In this document: in pieces, positions 35,101-46,315 of the stretch
Layout of the letters: every line of letters begins with the position of its first letter
Position numbering within the stretch: the stretch's first letter is position 1
NCBI RefSeq assembly: GCF_050003625.1
Contig: NC_134398.1
Coordinates: forward strand, 114,428,145-114,492,144
DNA: 64,000 bases
Source: Haematobia irritans
Lineage: Eukaryota; Arthropoda; Insecta; Diptera; Muscidae
Reading direction: 5' to 3'
Program-made: the position numbers and the translations under genes
Notes under the pieces: model-generated
Database searches by the model: none
Told to the model about the DNA's origin: nothing
What the model saw: the letters and a program-made list of their open reading frames with translations, nothing else

Positions 35101-36976
35101 CACACAAAAAATTATCACCAAAATTTTTTCAATTAAACATTTAACTGAATTTGGAAACGGATTCAATTTATATGTTAATTGATTCAATTAATTATTTAAT
35201 CAAATCCGAATAAAAACCAATTAAAAAAATGATTGATATTTTTTACGTTTCCAATTAAAATATTAATTGATTCAATCAATTTGTTAATCAATTCGGAAAT
35301 AATTTTCAATTACAAACGTGATTGAAATTTTTTCCGTTTCCAATTACACATGTGATTGATCCAATCACCTTTGTGATTGAAATTGAATAATTTTGAGCAA
35401 TGGAAAGAGCGAAAAGAGAACAAGAGAATGGGTATTTATAAAAAAATTTATGATGGAGAGATCAGTCTGTGGAAGTAACTCGTAACGAACGGTTGGGTTT
35501 TTGTTTTTCGCGTAAATTGAAAAACATGATTGGCGACATTCTGTCTGCTGCATTCAAAATGTGTGCATAAATATTTTGAACGCAACAACAAATCATAGCA
35601 AAGGGTTGAAATAAATAAAGTGTGCAACAACAAATGGCCACGTGGTAAACGTTTGAAAAAATATATGACAGAACGCATTAGAAATTACCTGTGTTTGTGT
35701 TTTGTGGTATTGTAAAAATGGAAAACAATCTACGTTTATTGAAGGTAAGACATTGTGAAATGTGAATACTGTTTTCTATTGAAGCCTGTTTACATTAAAC
35801 AAAGTAAAATAATATATTTTTATTCATTTATTTTAGTGAGCAATTTTATTTCGTGAAATTGGTCAATCAATCAACTGCATCATTTTATCAAATATATAAG
35901 AATATAAGAATATGTTTGCAATCAAAAGGTGGGTACCATATTGATCTTTTAAAATTATAATTTTTTTCACTCCTAGTTTTCTTTAAACCAAGAGCGGTGT
36001 GGGTTTGTTGGTATGGGTCTTGAAGTTGCGAAGTAGCGTTGGCATTAGACTGAATTTTTGTTTTACCTGCCTTTTTCAGTTTGAACCCAAGTAGATAGCA
36101 GTATATCTGATATATAAACTAATGAGCTGAATTATGTAACGGTAAAAAAGTTCTTTCTTTTGAATTTAAAAATATGAAAAATATCCGAAAATAATAAAAA
36201 TATGTATTTTCCATTTATATTTTTTCTATTTCCAGAATTTGCAAAGTATCATAAACATAATACCAAATATTTCATTGTTTTGCCATTATTTTTGTCTTTG
36301 ATTGGTTCAAGTTTTAATAGACGATTTCAGTGTGTGGACATTTTGGAAAGGAATTGTACTAAAATTAAATTACCGAGCTCCTTAATACACCTTTTTATGC
36401 TAGAAGACTACAACTGCAAAAGAAGATTATAAATCTGCAACCTGGAACTAAGAATTTAACTTGATATTCTATGCAGGTAAGTTTTAGCAAAATTAACTTT
36501 TAATTGCACAAAATTAAATTCGAATTATTCTGTTTACTTTCAGAAAAACTAATTTAGCTTACAGGTTGCTGATTTATTGGAAATCTAGGCGCATTTACAT
36601 ATTAGAAGGAACATGCTGACATGGTTATTATGATAAGGAAGATAATGATTTATATAGTCTATTCTTTCACCCTATAGTTGTTATTGATAGTAATTGTATG
36701 TGTAAGTTATGTTAGAACAAAACACAAATGACAAGAACTAAATTTAACTGTGATTGAATTTTATGTTAAAAATCGATCACGTTTTTAATTGATTCAATCA
36801 CACAATTAATTGATTCCGTTACAAAAGTCAATTAAATTTTTAATTGAAAATCGTGTTGGTTTTCAATCAAAATGGGTGATTGATACTATCATTTTCGTGA
36901 TTGAAGACATTTCAATTAAAAAAATGATTGAATCCGCGATTTTCGTGATTGAAATCAAAAAAAAAATTTTTGTGTG
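35101..36976. mobile_element. K2: TA-flanked TIR element (1.9 kb) with exon-like core
   Basis: Starts CACACAAAAAATTATCACCA and ends AAAAAATTTTTGTGTG, with TA at 35099-35100 and 36977-36978. Its ends carry the same AATTAATTG motif clusters as K1 (35101-35400 and 36750-36976). The ~1.3-kb core is different DNA with candidate splice sites. Confidence 0.8.
35718..36476 (+). other. Candidate spliced transcript inside K2
   Basis: ATGGAAAACAATCTACG (35718-35744, encoding MENNLRLLK) ends at a consensus donor AAG|GTAAGA. A pyrimidine-rich acceptor CTATTTCCAG precedes 36236, and another consensus donor GCAG|GTAAGT follows 36476. Joined in phase, the frame continues NLQSIINIIPN and stops at 36301, giving only 30 aa. 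This is either a short-peptide or non-coding transcript, a captured host exon pair, or chance. No homology is recognised. Confidence 0.3.
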
Positions 36977-37279
36977 TAGGACATGCGTATGTAAATGTAA
37001 TCCGTAACGATGCCAATTAATAAGTGGTTATTAATTTTTAAACAGGTTTACCTACAAGATTACCGGGTAATGAGAGTTTTTGCTGGGTGTTTGTTTATTA
37101 AACCTTTTAAATGAAAGTTATTAATATTTTAGCGATGAGATATACCATGGCGAAGTGATGATCGGTAGCTTAAAAAAAAGCTATTAAGAATGTTCAATAT
37201 TTAGAAAAAAATTCTGAAATGGAAAGTATATTGAAATTGTTTTATCTAATTTAATTTTTATTTTTCAATGTAAAAAATA

Positions 37280-38060
37280 AATATTCAATTTCAGAGTAAC
37301 TCCAGATGAATTTTTATAATTTTTTGTTACACCTCAGCGTATCGTTAAATCATAAATTGGTTAGTATTCTTTTTAAAATAGGGTTTTCTTTAAAAAAGAA
37401 TATCTTTTATGTATATTATTATTTGCTAATTATTATTATTATTATTATTATTTTTTTTTTTTAAACCAGTGTAATGTGTTTCTTTTTCGTAAAAAAAAAT
37501 ATTTAATTTCAGAGCAACCCCAGATGGATTCGGACAAATTTTTATATTTCTCCTCAACGTATAATTTAATAGAGAAGTGGTAAATTTTCTTTTAAAAATT
37601 GACTTTCTTTTCACTAGAATATTTACGTTTTCATGACCATTTTACAAAATTACTGGTTTTTAACACCTTATGTTAGTATTACTTTAATCAAATATTTTTG
37701 GAAACCAATTTAATATTTTTAATGTAAAAAAACAATATTTAATTTCAGAATAAAAATTTGGAAACATTTTTTATGAATTCGTAAGCTTTCTTTAAAATTC
37801 TTTTAACCAGAATATTTAGTTTTTTATGCATATTATTATTTCTTTAATTAGATTTTTGGAAACCAATTTAATGTTGTAATTTAATGTAAAAAATAAATAT
37901 TTAATTTCAGAGTAATTCCGAATGAATTTGGAGAACTTTTTATATTTCCCCTCAGCGTACAATTTAATAGAGAATTGGTAATTTTTATACTAAAACTTTG
38001 GCTTTCTTTTAACAAGAATATTTATTTTATTATGTCCTTTTCATCGATAACAACACAGTT
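37280..38060 (+). repeat. Tandem array of ~160-235-bp units with splice-like boundaries (P1)
   Basis: Four diverged units each contain TATTTAATTTCAG (acceptor-like), about 65 bp around ATGAATTTGGAGAA...CTCAGCGTA, then AATTG or AGTGGTAA (donor-like), and TTTGGAAACCAATTTAAT. Unit starts are near 37285, 37507, 37741 and 37903. Inverted counterparts lie at 39560-39793 and 47402-47960 in P2. Unit 4 is open in one frame (IPNEFGELFIFPLSVQ) but the others carry stops. Confidence 0.6.
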
Positions 38061-38798
38061 TTATGAGTTAATATATTACTTAATTCATTATTTCTCTAAT
38101 TGCTTCAGGTACAAACTTTATGAGGTACATTTATCTAAGAAAAGTTGAATTCCTTACACCATTTGATAAAATGACCCCAAATATGGTAAGTTACAAGCTA
38201 ATATAAAGAGCTAAAAAATTATATTTTATTACATGTTAATTTTTAACAATTTTCATTATTCCTTCCATTTTTTTCAGCAAAATGTCCAAACAGCGAGTTA
38301 AAATAAACTACTTTCTTGTTCCATGTGACCGTAATTGTTATTCACAAGAACCATTGTATTAAGAACTTCCATCATAAGTTTTTATAATAAAATAATTTTG
38401 CTTAAAGAAAGTTTACTTTTAATGTATGAAAATTTTCGTAATAGTAGAACTGTTAGTTGTTCATTTAATGATTTAATTTCTCTGTACTGTGGAATGATTG
38501 ATATAAAAATAGTTTAGTCGTCGACATTTTAGAGATAATGTTAACCAAATTTTATTATCGGGTTTCCCAAAAAATAATCAAGTTAACCAAAATAATACTG
38601 ACTTTTTATCTTGGCAGGGGTATGTAAATCTAATGGTTTTGAAAATTGAACTAAAATACAACGTCATAGATGAACTAAAATTTAAGAGACTTATAAACTA
38701 GACAAGTAGAAAAAAATCTTAAGGGCTAGATCATGGTCAATTTTACTACAATTTAGTTCGTTTTGCAATGGAAAAGGGTTCACTATTTTTTCAGTGTA

Positions 38799-39107
38799 CT
38801 ACATTTGTTAGAAGTTGAAATTGTTATGAAGTATAATGAAGAAATAATGTATTTTATTCATAATTTTATTATTATTTTTACGAAATCAGTCCCCAAAATA
38901 TTGGGGATATATTTCATTTTGCGTTTTGGGGATTTATGTCATTTGTTGGGATTTAATTTCATAAAATATTTTGGGGATTTATTTCATGGGGCTTATTTCA
39001 TTAAGCGGTTTTAAAATAATAAACTTTAATATTACTTACCTTTTAAATGTTGTATGCACTTCCATTTTTTAAATATTAATAAATTTATCTTCCTTCTCAC
39101 TTTTTTG
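38799..39107 (+). repeat. Q-type fragment with S cluster (between P1 and P2)
   Basis: 38870-39002 is a cluster of GGGGATTTATTTCAT-type motifs (repeat S). 39015-39085 matches 58478-58525 of Q1 (CTTTAATATTACTTACCTTT, TTGTATGCACTTCCATTTTT). The continuation of Q appears at 49385 on the far side of P2, so P2 inserted into this Q copy. Confidence 0.65.
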
Positions 39108-40286
39108 CACTGAACAGTGAACCCTTTTCCATTGCAAAATGAACTAAATTGTAGTAAAATTGACCTAAAGTACTTTATTATAAAAACTTATGATGAAAGT
39201 TCTTAATACAATTTTTTTTGTGAATAAAAATAATGGCCAAGTGGAACGGAGAGTAGTTCATTTGAGCTCGCTGTTTGGACATTTTGACTTATCCTTTTTT
39301 TATTCATCGTAGGTAATTTTTTCACATATCTTGCTGGAAAAAATGGAAACAATAATGAAAATTGTTAAAAATTAACACCATGTAATGAATAATTTTTAAT
39401 TCCTCATTTTAGTTTGTAACTTACCATATTTGGGGCATTTTATCAAAAGGTGTAAGGAATTCAACTTTTCTTTGGAAAACGTATCTCATAAAATTTGTAC
39501 CTGAAACAATTAGAGAAGTATTCTATATAAACTCATAAAACTGTGTTGTTATCGATGTGAAGGATATAATAAAATAAATATTGTAATTGAAAGAAAGCCA
39601 AAGTTTTAATATAAAACTTACCAATTCTCTATTAAATTGTACGCGGAGGGGAAATATAAAAAGTTGTCCAAATTTATTTGGGTTACTCTGAAATTAAATA
39701 TTTATTTTTTACATTAAATAAAATTATTAGATTTCCAAAAAATCTAATGAAAAAAAATAATAATATGCATAAAAACCCAAATATTCTGGTTAACCCTAGC
39801 AAGGCCGTATTCAGGGGGGGGGGTGAGGGGGATCAACCCCCCCCCCCCCGAAATGAATGAATATTTTTATATAAATAAATATATATTTTTAGCTGCATAG
39901 AAAAATCTTATCGAAGATGTTGAAGGAAAGCTGAAGGTTTTATTTTGAAAACGCTTACCTATAAAACTTGCACAAATCCTAGAATACTAGTTGAAAAGCC
40001 CGTCAAACGACGGTCGAAAAAAACAAATTGTTTTTGTTCTCGTACCACAAATTTCATTTTTGGAAAATGTTTTTCTGCTTTTTATGTGTGTTTGTTGTTC
40101 TTTTTGTGAACATGACTCGCTTTATTTGGCCATAGCAACAACAACGAAACAGCCAAACACGCATGTGTAAATGAAATGGCGCAAAACCTGCGAAAAGAAC
40201 CTGCCTAATTCAGCGATGGAAGCAATAAAGAGATATTTCCAAACGTGCATATTCTTTTAAAAATTTTGGTCACTTTGCCAGTAACT

Positions 40287-41349
40287 CAGGGATGGAAAAT
40301 ACAATTTTTAAGAAAGTACAAAAAAGGTATTTTTTGAGCCGAAAGGTACTTTTTACTAAATTTCAACAAAAATTTCACTGGAAGATTATTGTCAAGAGAC
40401 TGAATTTTAAAGAAAATAAAATTTTGAAAAAATTTTCTATATAAATAAAATTTTGCAAAAATTTTCTATAGCCGGCTATCATACAAAAACCTTTTTTTTG
40501 GAAGGTTCAAGTGTGGTTTATTTTTAGGTTTAATGAACTGCCTGAATTTATTCTAATAATTGGTTGATAGTTTTGCTGCAAGTAGGGGATGCTGATGAGG
40601 AATGTGGTAATTCCGAAACGTACGTCCATCCAACCATCTTGCAGTCTATAGGGTTTTGCCCAAATAAATTTGACAAACATTATATTCCTCTGTTGGTTAA
40701 GCTACACTTGTAGTTTAGTCAATGTATGGTTTTAAGCTGCAATAAAAAAACAACAACAATGCTTAAAGAACAAAACCAACAATAACAAAACAAAACGAAG
40801 GGAATAAAATTTTGCAAAAAAATTCTATAGAAAAAAATTTTGCAAAATTGTTTCTATAGAAATAAAGTTTTGCAAAAATTTCCTATAGAAATAACATTTT
40901 TACAAAATTTTCAATTGAAATAAAATTTTGACAAAATTATCTATAAAAATAAAATTTTGCAAAAATTCTATATAGAAATAAAATTTAGACAACATTTTCT
41001 ACCGAAATAAAAAATTGATAATATAGAATCGCATTATTTTTTCGACTAAAACATTCTTGAAGTTCAATAAAATCCTGTTTTTGACTATATCTTTTACAAA
41101 ATCGAGATTTTCTTCCCACATGAACATGTCTGTTTTGCCGTATTTGTAAAAGACTATTAGCAAATAAGGTTGATAAAGACTTTCTCAAAATATTAAAATA
41201 TTTTGTCAAAGCTATTGTACAATAAATCTGATATCGACTCAAAAATGTCTACACAAAAGGTACTAAATCATTCGCGGGGGTACTACGGTACTGACCGGGG
41301 TGAAAAAGTATTGAAAAAAAGTACTTTAGTACTGCATTTTCCATCCCTG
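40287..41349. mobile_element. T1: hAT-type MITE with 8-bp target duplication
   Basis: Starts CAGGGATGGAAAATAC and ends GCATTTTCCATCCCTG, flanked by CAGTAACT (40279-40286) and CAGTTACT (41350-41357), 7 of 8 identical. The subterminal regions repeat AAGTACTTTTT. The interior holds 29-bp arrays and an inverted H repeat (40475-40795). A related end occurs at 49858. Non-autonomous; it disrupts the hAT transposase remnant. Confidence 0.85.
40475..40795 (-). repeat. Dispersed repeat H, copy 2 (circularly permuted)
   Basis: Reverse orientation of the 17640-18120 sequence. The block GTTTTGTTCTTTAAGCATTG, at the end of copy 1, stands at the beginning here. The remaining order is unchanged, ending GATAGCCGGCTATAG. 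It sits inside 29-bp minisatellite DNA. Confidence 0.65.
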
Positions 41350-41555
41350 CAGTTACTACGTGCTCATCCGAACGTTCATTTTCAAAAATGAAGACATTAA
41401 AGACGTATCTTAGAAATTCGACTGGCGAGAGTAGACCCAATGGATTGGCATTAATGTCGGTTCATCGCCGAATAAATGTGCCGACTGAAGAAGTCATTGA
41501 TTTATTTGCTGCCCAAAAAGCCCGTCGGCTCAATTTAATATTATAACAATTAAGT

Positions 41556-43206
41556 AAAGTAGAAAGTCGGGCGGGGCCGACTATATGATACCCTAAACCA
41601 CTCTTACTGAATTAGTAATCATAAGCATTTGTGGGGTAACATTGATATAGGTCTGGGAGATAAACCGCAGTTGCATATTTAAGAAAATTAAGGGGTACAT
41701 GTCTCAATCTGACTAAACGAGCTCACAGTCAGTGTTGCCAGGGAAAGTGTTCGGTTTGCCCTACAGGACAAAAAAAAAATCCCTACTTTCCCATACATTC
41801 CCAAACAATTTTCCTTACAATATTTTTCAACAAATTTTACAAAATAAAAATGGTTCTAAGGACTTTATTATCTTAAAACGTGAAAATGCAACGTATATAA
41901 CCTAGAAAATAAATTTGTATTACCACCACGATTGCCAGAGTTGGTAGAATTCAACCAAAAAGTAGTAATTTTAATTGTTAAATCTCTATAGAAATAAAAT
42001 TTTGGAAAAAGTTTCTATAAACAATTTTTTGAGAAATTTTTCTATAAAAATAAAATTTTGGTAATAAATTCTATAGAAAAAAAATCTTGAAAAAAATTCC
42101 ATAGAAATAAAATTTTGAGAAAAATTTTTATAGAAATAATATTTTGAAAAAAAAATCTATAGAAATACAATTTTGACAAAATTTTCTATAGAAATAAAAT
42201 GTTGACAAAATTTTCAACAGGAATAAAGTTTTGATAAAAAATTCTATAGAAATATTTGTTTGGTAGATTTGTGGTAATCTTCAAATTTGGTTAGATTTTT
42301 TTGGCACGAGTGGTAACTGTTGTTACCACACATTATTAAAGATTAAGCCTTGCCGGCTTCTAATTTCCTCCTCTAGAGCCACCAAAATGCAAAAATTATT
42401 ACAAATATCCCTACATTGTGGCCCTACGTCCCTACCAGACGCTAAATATTAGACAAAACCCACATATAGGGAATTTCCCCTACTTCTAGCTACACTGGCT
42501 GTAGTTGATATTGCAACTACGGAGTTAGTATGCCACTAATATTGAACCCATTATTAAAAAAAGAGAAAATCGCTCAATTAGTGTGGGTAATAAATACAAA
42601 TTTGTAAAAATCGAGCAATATTCTTATGTAAGAGCTACAAATACGTATAAATACGATCGGCTAGTACATCAAAATTTGAAATTTGAGTAACATTGGTTTC
42701 TAAATAAGAGTATTATGGCCAAATTTGGGAAAATCGGGCGATACATATATATGAGAGCTATATCTAAATCTGAACTGATTTGGATGAAATTTTGCAGACT
42801 TGAAGGGCGATGGAAAAGATTACTTTTTGCCAAATTTGGTGACGATCCGTTAGAAAAACCGCGCAACGTGACCCCATTTGTCGAAATCGGGCGATACATA
42901 TATATGGGAGCTATATCTAAATTTGATCCGATTTCTTCCAAATTCAATAGCGTTCGTCCTTGTGCCCAAAAACCTCCCTGTACCAAATTTTATCAAAATC
43001 GGTTAATAATTGCGACCGGAATCCTGTGAACAACAAATACATGGACAGACGGACGGACGGACGGACACCAAGCGCTAGATCGAGGAGGTGATTCTGAGTC
43101 GATCGGTATATATTTTATGGGGTCTAAAATCAATATTTCTGGTAGGCACATTTTTTGGCCGATCAAACTTATTATACCCTGACCACTATGTGGTTTAGGG
43201 TATAAA
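41556..43206 (+). repeat. GGGTATAA-class repeat, type A copy 3, with nested hAT MITE
   Basis: The head AAAGTCGGGCGGGGCCGACT and ATACCCTAAACCACT are at 41563-41605. Body modules with ATACATATATATG(A/G)GAGCT lie at 42730-42930. The tail has ACGGACGGACGGACGG and ATTATACCCTGACCACTATG...GGGTATAA at 43170-43206. The body is interrupted by 41730-42497. Small frames here are module translations. Confidence 0.8.
41730..42497. mobile_element. hAT-like MITE (CAGTGT ends) with 29-bp array
   Basis: Left CAGTGTTGCCAG and right (inward on the minus strand) CAGTGTAGCTAG agree at 10 of 12 bases. Candidate 8-bp flanks are too diverged to call. It contains a 29-bp array (41985-42250) bordered by GGTAGAATTCAACC and GTGGTAACTGTTGTTACCAC, itself a separate small insertion. 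No coding content. Confidence 0.6.
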
Positions 43207-44380
43207 AATATTGTATACATACCTTTGCATAAATAAAATTTTCTACACATGAGATTATATGAATATTTTTTTTAAAGTTGGATCACTTTTTCGCTCACGA
43301 TGAAAATTATAGCGTCTTGAAATGAGCCGTAGTCAAAATGACGAAGGATGACGTTAATGTGTTGCAGGACCGTCCGGTCCCTGGGGAAATGGTTGAGACA
43401 CCAATGAATGTTGTTTTTGGCGCAACAATGAATTTGTCCAGGGATGATTGGGCTTGTTCCAGAGAAATTAAGGGTTTGCCTGCAATTCCCAAATTGCACG
43501 GCAATTTGTATGAGGCCAGGAAGTGCGAGAAGTGTGATCGTAATGGCGGAATAGTGAAGTTGGTTGCAGTTTGCACTGTATCGATAACACTGGAAGTGTC
43601 CAGAAATGATATCGAAATACTGCAGGTACGGGGTAGCAGTTGAGGCACATGTGAAAAAGGTTTGAATTCGTCATGATTTCAAACTTTGATAGGTGACTTA
43701 AGATTCAAGCCGAGAAAATGGTGGAGAAAGCGAGTCCTGAAGATAATAGTAAAGTAAACGTTAGTTTCGACAGTAGGTTACTGATTTACATATATATATA
43801 TTTCCCAGGAAATGTCCAATGTAGATAGGAATGGGTTTATATATATGGCAAGGTATAGTTATATGGCGTTCACACCAGACAAGTTGCGAGTTTAATTTTT
43901 CCCTTTACAATCAGTGTAAAACAAGCCTTTTCAGAGCAATAGTCCTGGCCTTATAGTAAATAATGTCATTGTTATTGCATGTATATTGAACAAAAACCCA
44001 GAGAAAAGGTGCTGTCCGTTAATTTGAATTAGTATGGGTAAATCACGATGGACGATATCAACCCTGGGGTAAAAAGATGATTAGGACAGACATTTGTTTT
44101 CTTGTGGAAAAATGAAAATATGGCCGAAAGAAAATGAGGAAAATGGGGGATCGAGGAAAGTTGGCGTCTTATAAATGGGGTATAAATACCAATGGTAAGG
44201 GATGCGTTAGCCATTGTTGAACGAGATAGCGACATTGAGAACAGAGTCAAATTAAATTGAATAAAAAAAAGAAATACAGTAGTAATTGGCAAATATATAT
44301 ACTTTGTGAGAGTGTTTATTTGTGGTAAAAACATTGTTACTTAGTGAATGCCGAAGAGTAATGAGGATGTATGTTCTTTG
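43207..44380. other. No recognised gene; possibly host-derived DNA
   Basis: This stretch does not match any repeat in the window and is less AT-rich than its surroundings (43330-43640). Overlapping frames of about 100 codons occur on both strands (43338-43643 plus, 43307-43648 minus). Neither has a recognisable domain. CTGCAG|GTACGG near 43626 could be a donor site. Function unknown. Confidence 0.35.
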
Positions 44381-44384
44381 TTAA

Positions 44385-46161
44385 CCCTTCGTTGCATGAT
44401 TTAATTTGAGCAAGGATAAAAATTATTTAGTATGTTAGAATTGTTGTATATGGAGTTATGATACCGTAAACCAATTTTCGTTCGATTCTGATCACTGAAG
44501 CAAAAGTTACGTAACATTGCATATATGCAATTTCATGCAGATAATCAATTTCTTTAGTCAACGTTGTTATCTCTATATATCATCATCTATATATGAGATC
44601 AAAAATGTTTTAAATGAACAATTTTATTGATGGTTGGGGAAAATGGAACATTTTTACTAAAAAATTGTTTTCTCGCCAAATATAAAATGTTTGACAAAAT
44701 CAGATAGCATGGTTGCGTCAAACATGTTACATGTTCCCCATCGAAAACTAACATTTTACTTCTGAAACATGTTTGAGGTGATCATATTCCTTCTCGGGGT
44801 GCAATATTAAAAGTCAAACTCTTGGGATTCTAAAAAATTTCTGCCTTTTTTGATGTACAGAGTTCCCCAGTTTTGCATTTAACACAAAGGGATGTGAACT
44901 TGGAGAACGCAATCCCATAGATGTGAGACCGTTTGCCGTTTACCATTGCACTGTTCCAAGTAGAACAGTGCAATGGTCGGAGGGGCGACGAAACTTCTAG
45001 CATAGGGAGTGACCTAAACAAGAAAAAGACTGGAGAACTACCATGCTTAAAGAAAAGAGGAACAGAAACGTCATAGCAATCATTACATGATACCTAGAAT
45101 TGGAGCCACATCTGTGCCGAGTAAGAGCAGCGGATGCTTGTGTATGTCGAAAAAGAGACTTTGGAACTCTGTTTATGTCAAATTCTACGCTTATGAATCG
45201 GATGATGGAGCAAAGAAGTTGGAGCGTACCACATGCTGAAAACTGGTTTTGGTATATACCAGCTTATATGATACACGGAAATCTGGACCCTCGTTTTTAC
45301 TTAGGGTAGGTATAATGGCGACTTTTCAGTTAATTATGATACCACAATATTGACCTTCTGTTTATCACTGAGTGTAGTTCGATTCAATATTAAGCTCTAT
45401 AGTTCCGAGTTAGAACGGTCTTCCACCATGAGGAAGCTTTTAAACACCTAAAATTGTCACCAACATATTGACAGGGGATAGACCACCGCAAAAAATGTTG
45501 AACCCATTTAACATATCTATCACGATGATATACGTGTAACAATTACAACCCAGCAGCTTGTATGTTATACCATTCTCCAACGATGTAGGGCAAGGATCAA
45601 CTCGAATCTTCTTCTACGACCTCGATTTATATCAAACTCGGTGTTTAAATCTCCATCATCATCAAAATACTCGGATTTATATTCACATTCATATTAAGTG
45701 TCCTAGTAGTAACAAAAATTTATTGAATGCATGACATTGCACATATGCAATTATATGGCATATATGCAACGACAGTTCATATCGGCTCAAACGCATAAAA
45801 TTGCAGATATGATATCATTCATTGTAGAGCACTTGCAAATATAATTTGTATTATAAAACTATATACGTAGCGTTTAGAATAGAGTAAACTTTTCATTTTA
45901 TATTTACATTTAAAAAAATTAAGAAAGTTTCATAATATTAAAACAAATAAGTTAACAATAAGTTAAGTCGAGGTACTCAAAATGCTTATTTTAATTTCGC
46001 TTTATTTAAATGAAATATACTGGACAAAATCCTTATCAAATATTATCTAGGGCTTCCAAAATGTGAATAACAAAAAAAATTATGGTAAAATATGTAAAAG
46101 AATAGGAGCTAGACAGGCAAGAAACTAACATTGCATATATGCAATGTCATGCAACGAAGGG
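44385..46161. mobile_element. piggyBac-like non-autonomous element (1.8 kb)
   Basis: A perfect 15-bp inverted repeat, CCCTTCGTTGCATGA (44385-44399) and its complement (46147-46161), is flanked by TTAA on both sides (44381-44384, 46162-46165), the signature of piggyBac elements. Palindromic TTGCATATATGCAA-type motifs occur just inside both ends (44518, 46133) and near 45727. The frames at 44830-45021 (minus) and 45100-45309 (plus) are too short to be a transposase. The former has a few Cys residues faintly like a piggyBac C-terminal Cys cluster. Confidence 0.85.
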
Positions 46162-46315
46162 TTAAATAGAAATCACTGCTTCATCTGTGGCATTCACACT
46201 GGCCTTTGTTGGTATGCAAAGGGCCAGTGGTATCTTTTATTGGCGGATTGATGTCAAATTTCTGGTATCCGCAAAAAAACTCTATATGAATAATTGCCTG
46301 ATTTGTAGACGGACA

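Larger units (their letters stand above)
33680..37087. mobile_element. J: CCCAGC-ended element inserted in P1
   Basis: Left end CCCAGCAAAAACTAGGTAAT; the right end, read inward on the minus strand, is CCCAGCAAAAACTCTCATTA. TG occurs on both sides (33678-33679 and 37088-37089). The inverted copy P2 shows the uninterrupted target (ACACCAATATATG near 48022-48034), so the insertion is well supported. J contains a short foldback U (34075-34197) and two TA elements, K1 and K2. Confidence 0.8.
32744..38796 (+). mobile_element. P1: TA-flanked TIR element (~2.6 kb) carrying insertion J
   Basis: Left end CACAGGAAAAAAAGTGTCTC with TA at 32742-32743; right end TTCACTATTTTTTCAGTG with TA at 38797-38798. 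Without J (33680-37087) it is about 2.65 kb. It is matched throughout by the inverted copy P2 (39108-49382), including outer ends, the tandem array and the inner segment around AAAATGTCCAAACAGCGAG. No transposase domain is visible. Short frames at 32978-33187 and 33494-33709 are not conserved in a coding manner. Confidence 0.8.
40211..41546 (+). pseudogene. hAT transposase C-terminal (dimerisation) domain, interrupted
   Basis: Reading across the T1 insertion gives EIFPNVHILLKILVTLPVT (40225-40286), then CSSERSFSKMKTLKTYLRN and GLALMSVHRRINVPTEEVID, ending at a stop at 41544-41546. This is the classic hAT C-terminal dimerisation domain with its L-P-V-T...ERSFS...K motif. The rest of the transposase (BED finger and catalytic DDE part) is absent upstream, where 39840-40210 is non-coding. 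It is the only hAT transposase relic recognised in the window, but it is a fragment and could not mobilise the hAT MITEs nearby. Confidence 0.85.

Noticed and set aside
43307..43648. Overlapping ~100-codon frames on both strands as a host gene
   Set aside because: Neither has a recognisable domain or supporting start context, and they overlap each other. Left as unknown.
44830..45309. piggyBac transposase inside 44385-46161
   Set aside because: Only two frames under 75 codons in opposite directions. A few Cys residues are not enough to claim the Cys-rich domain.
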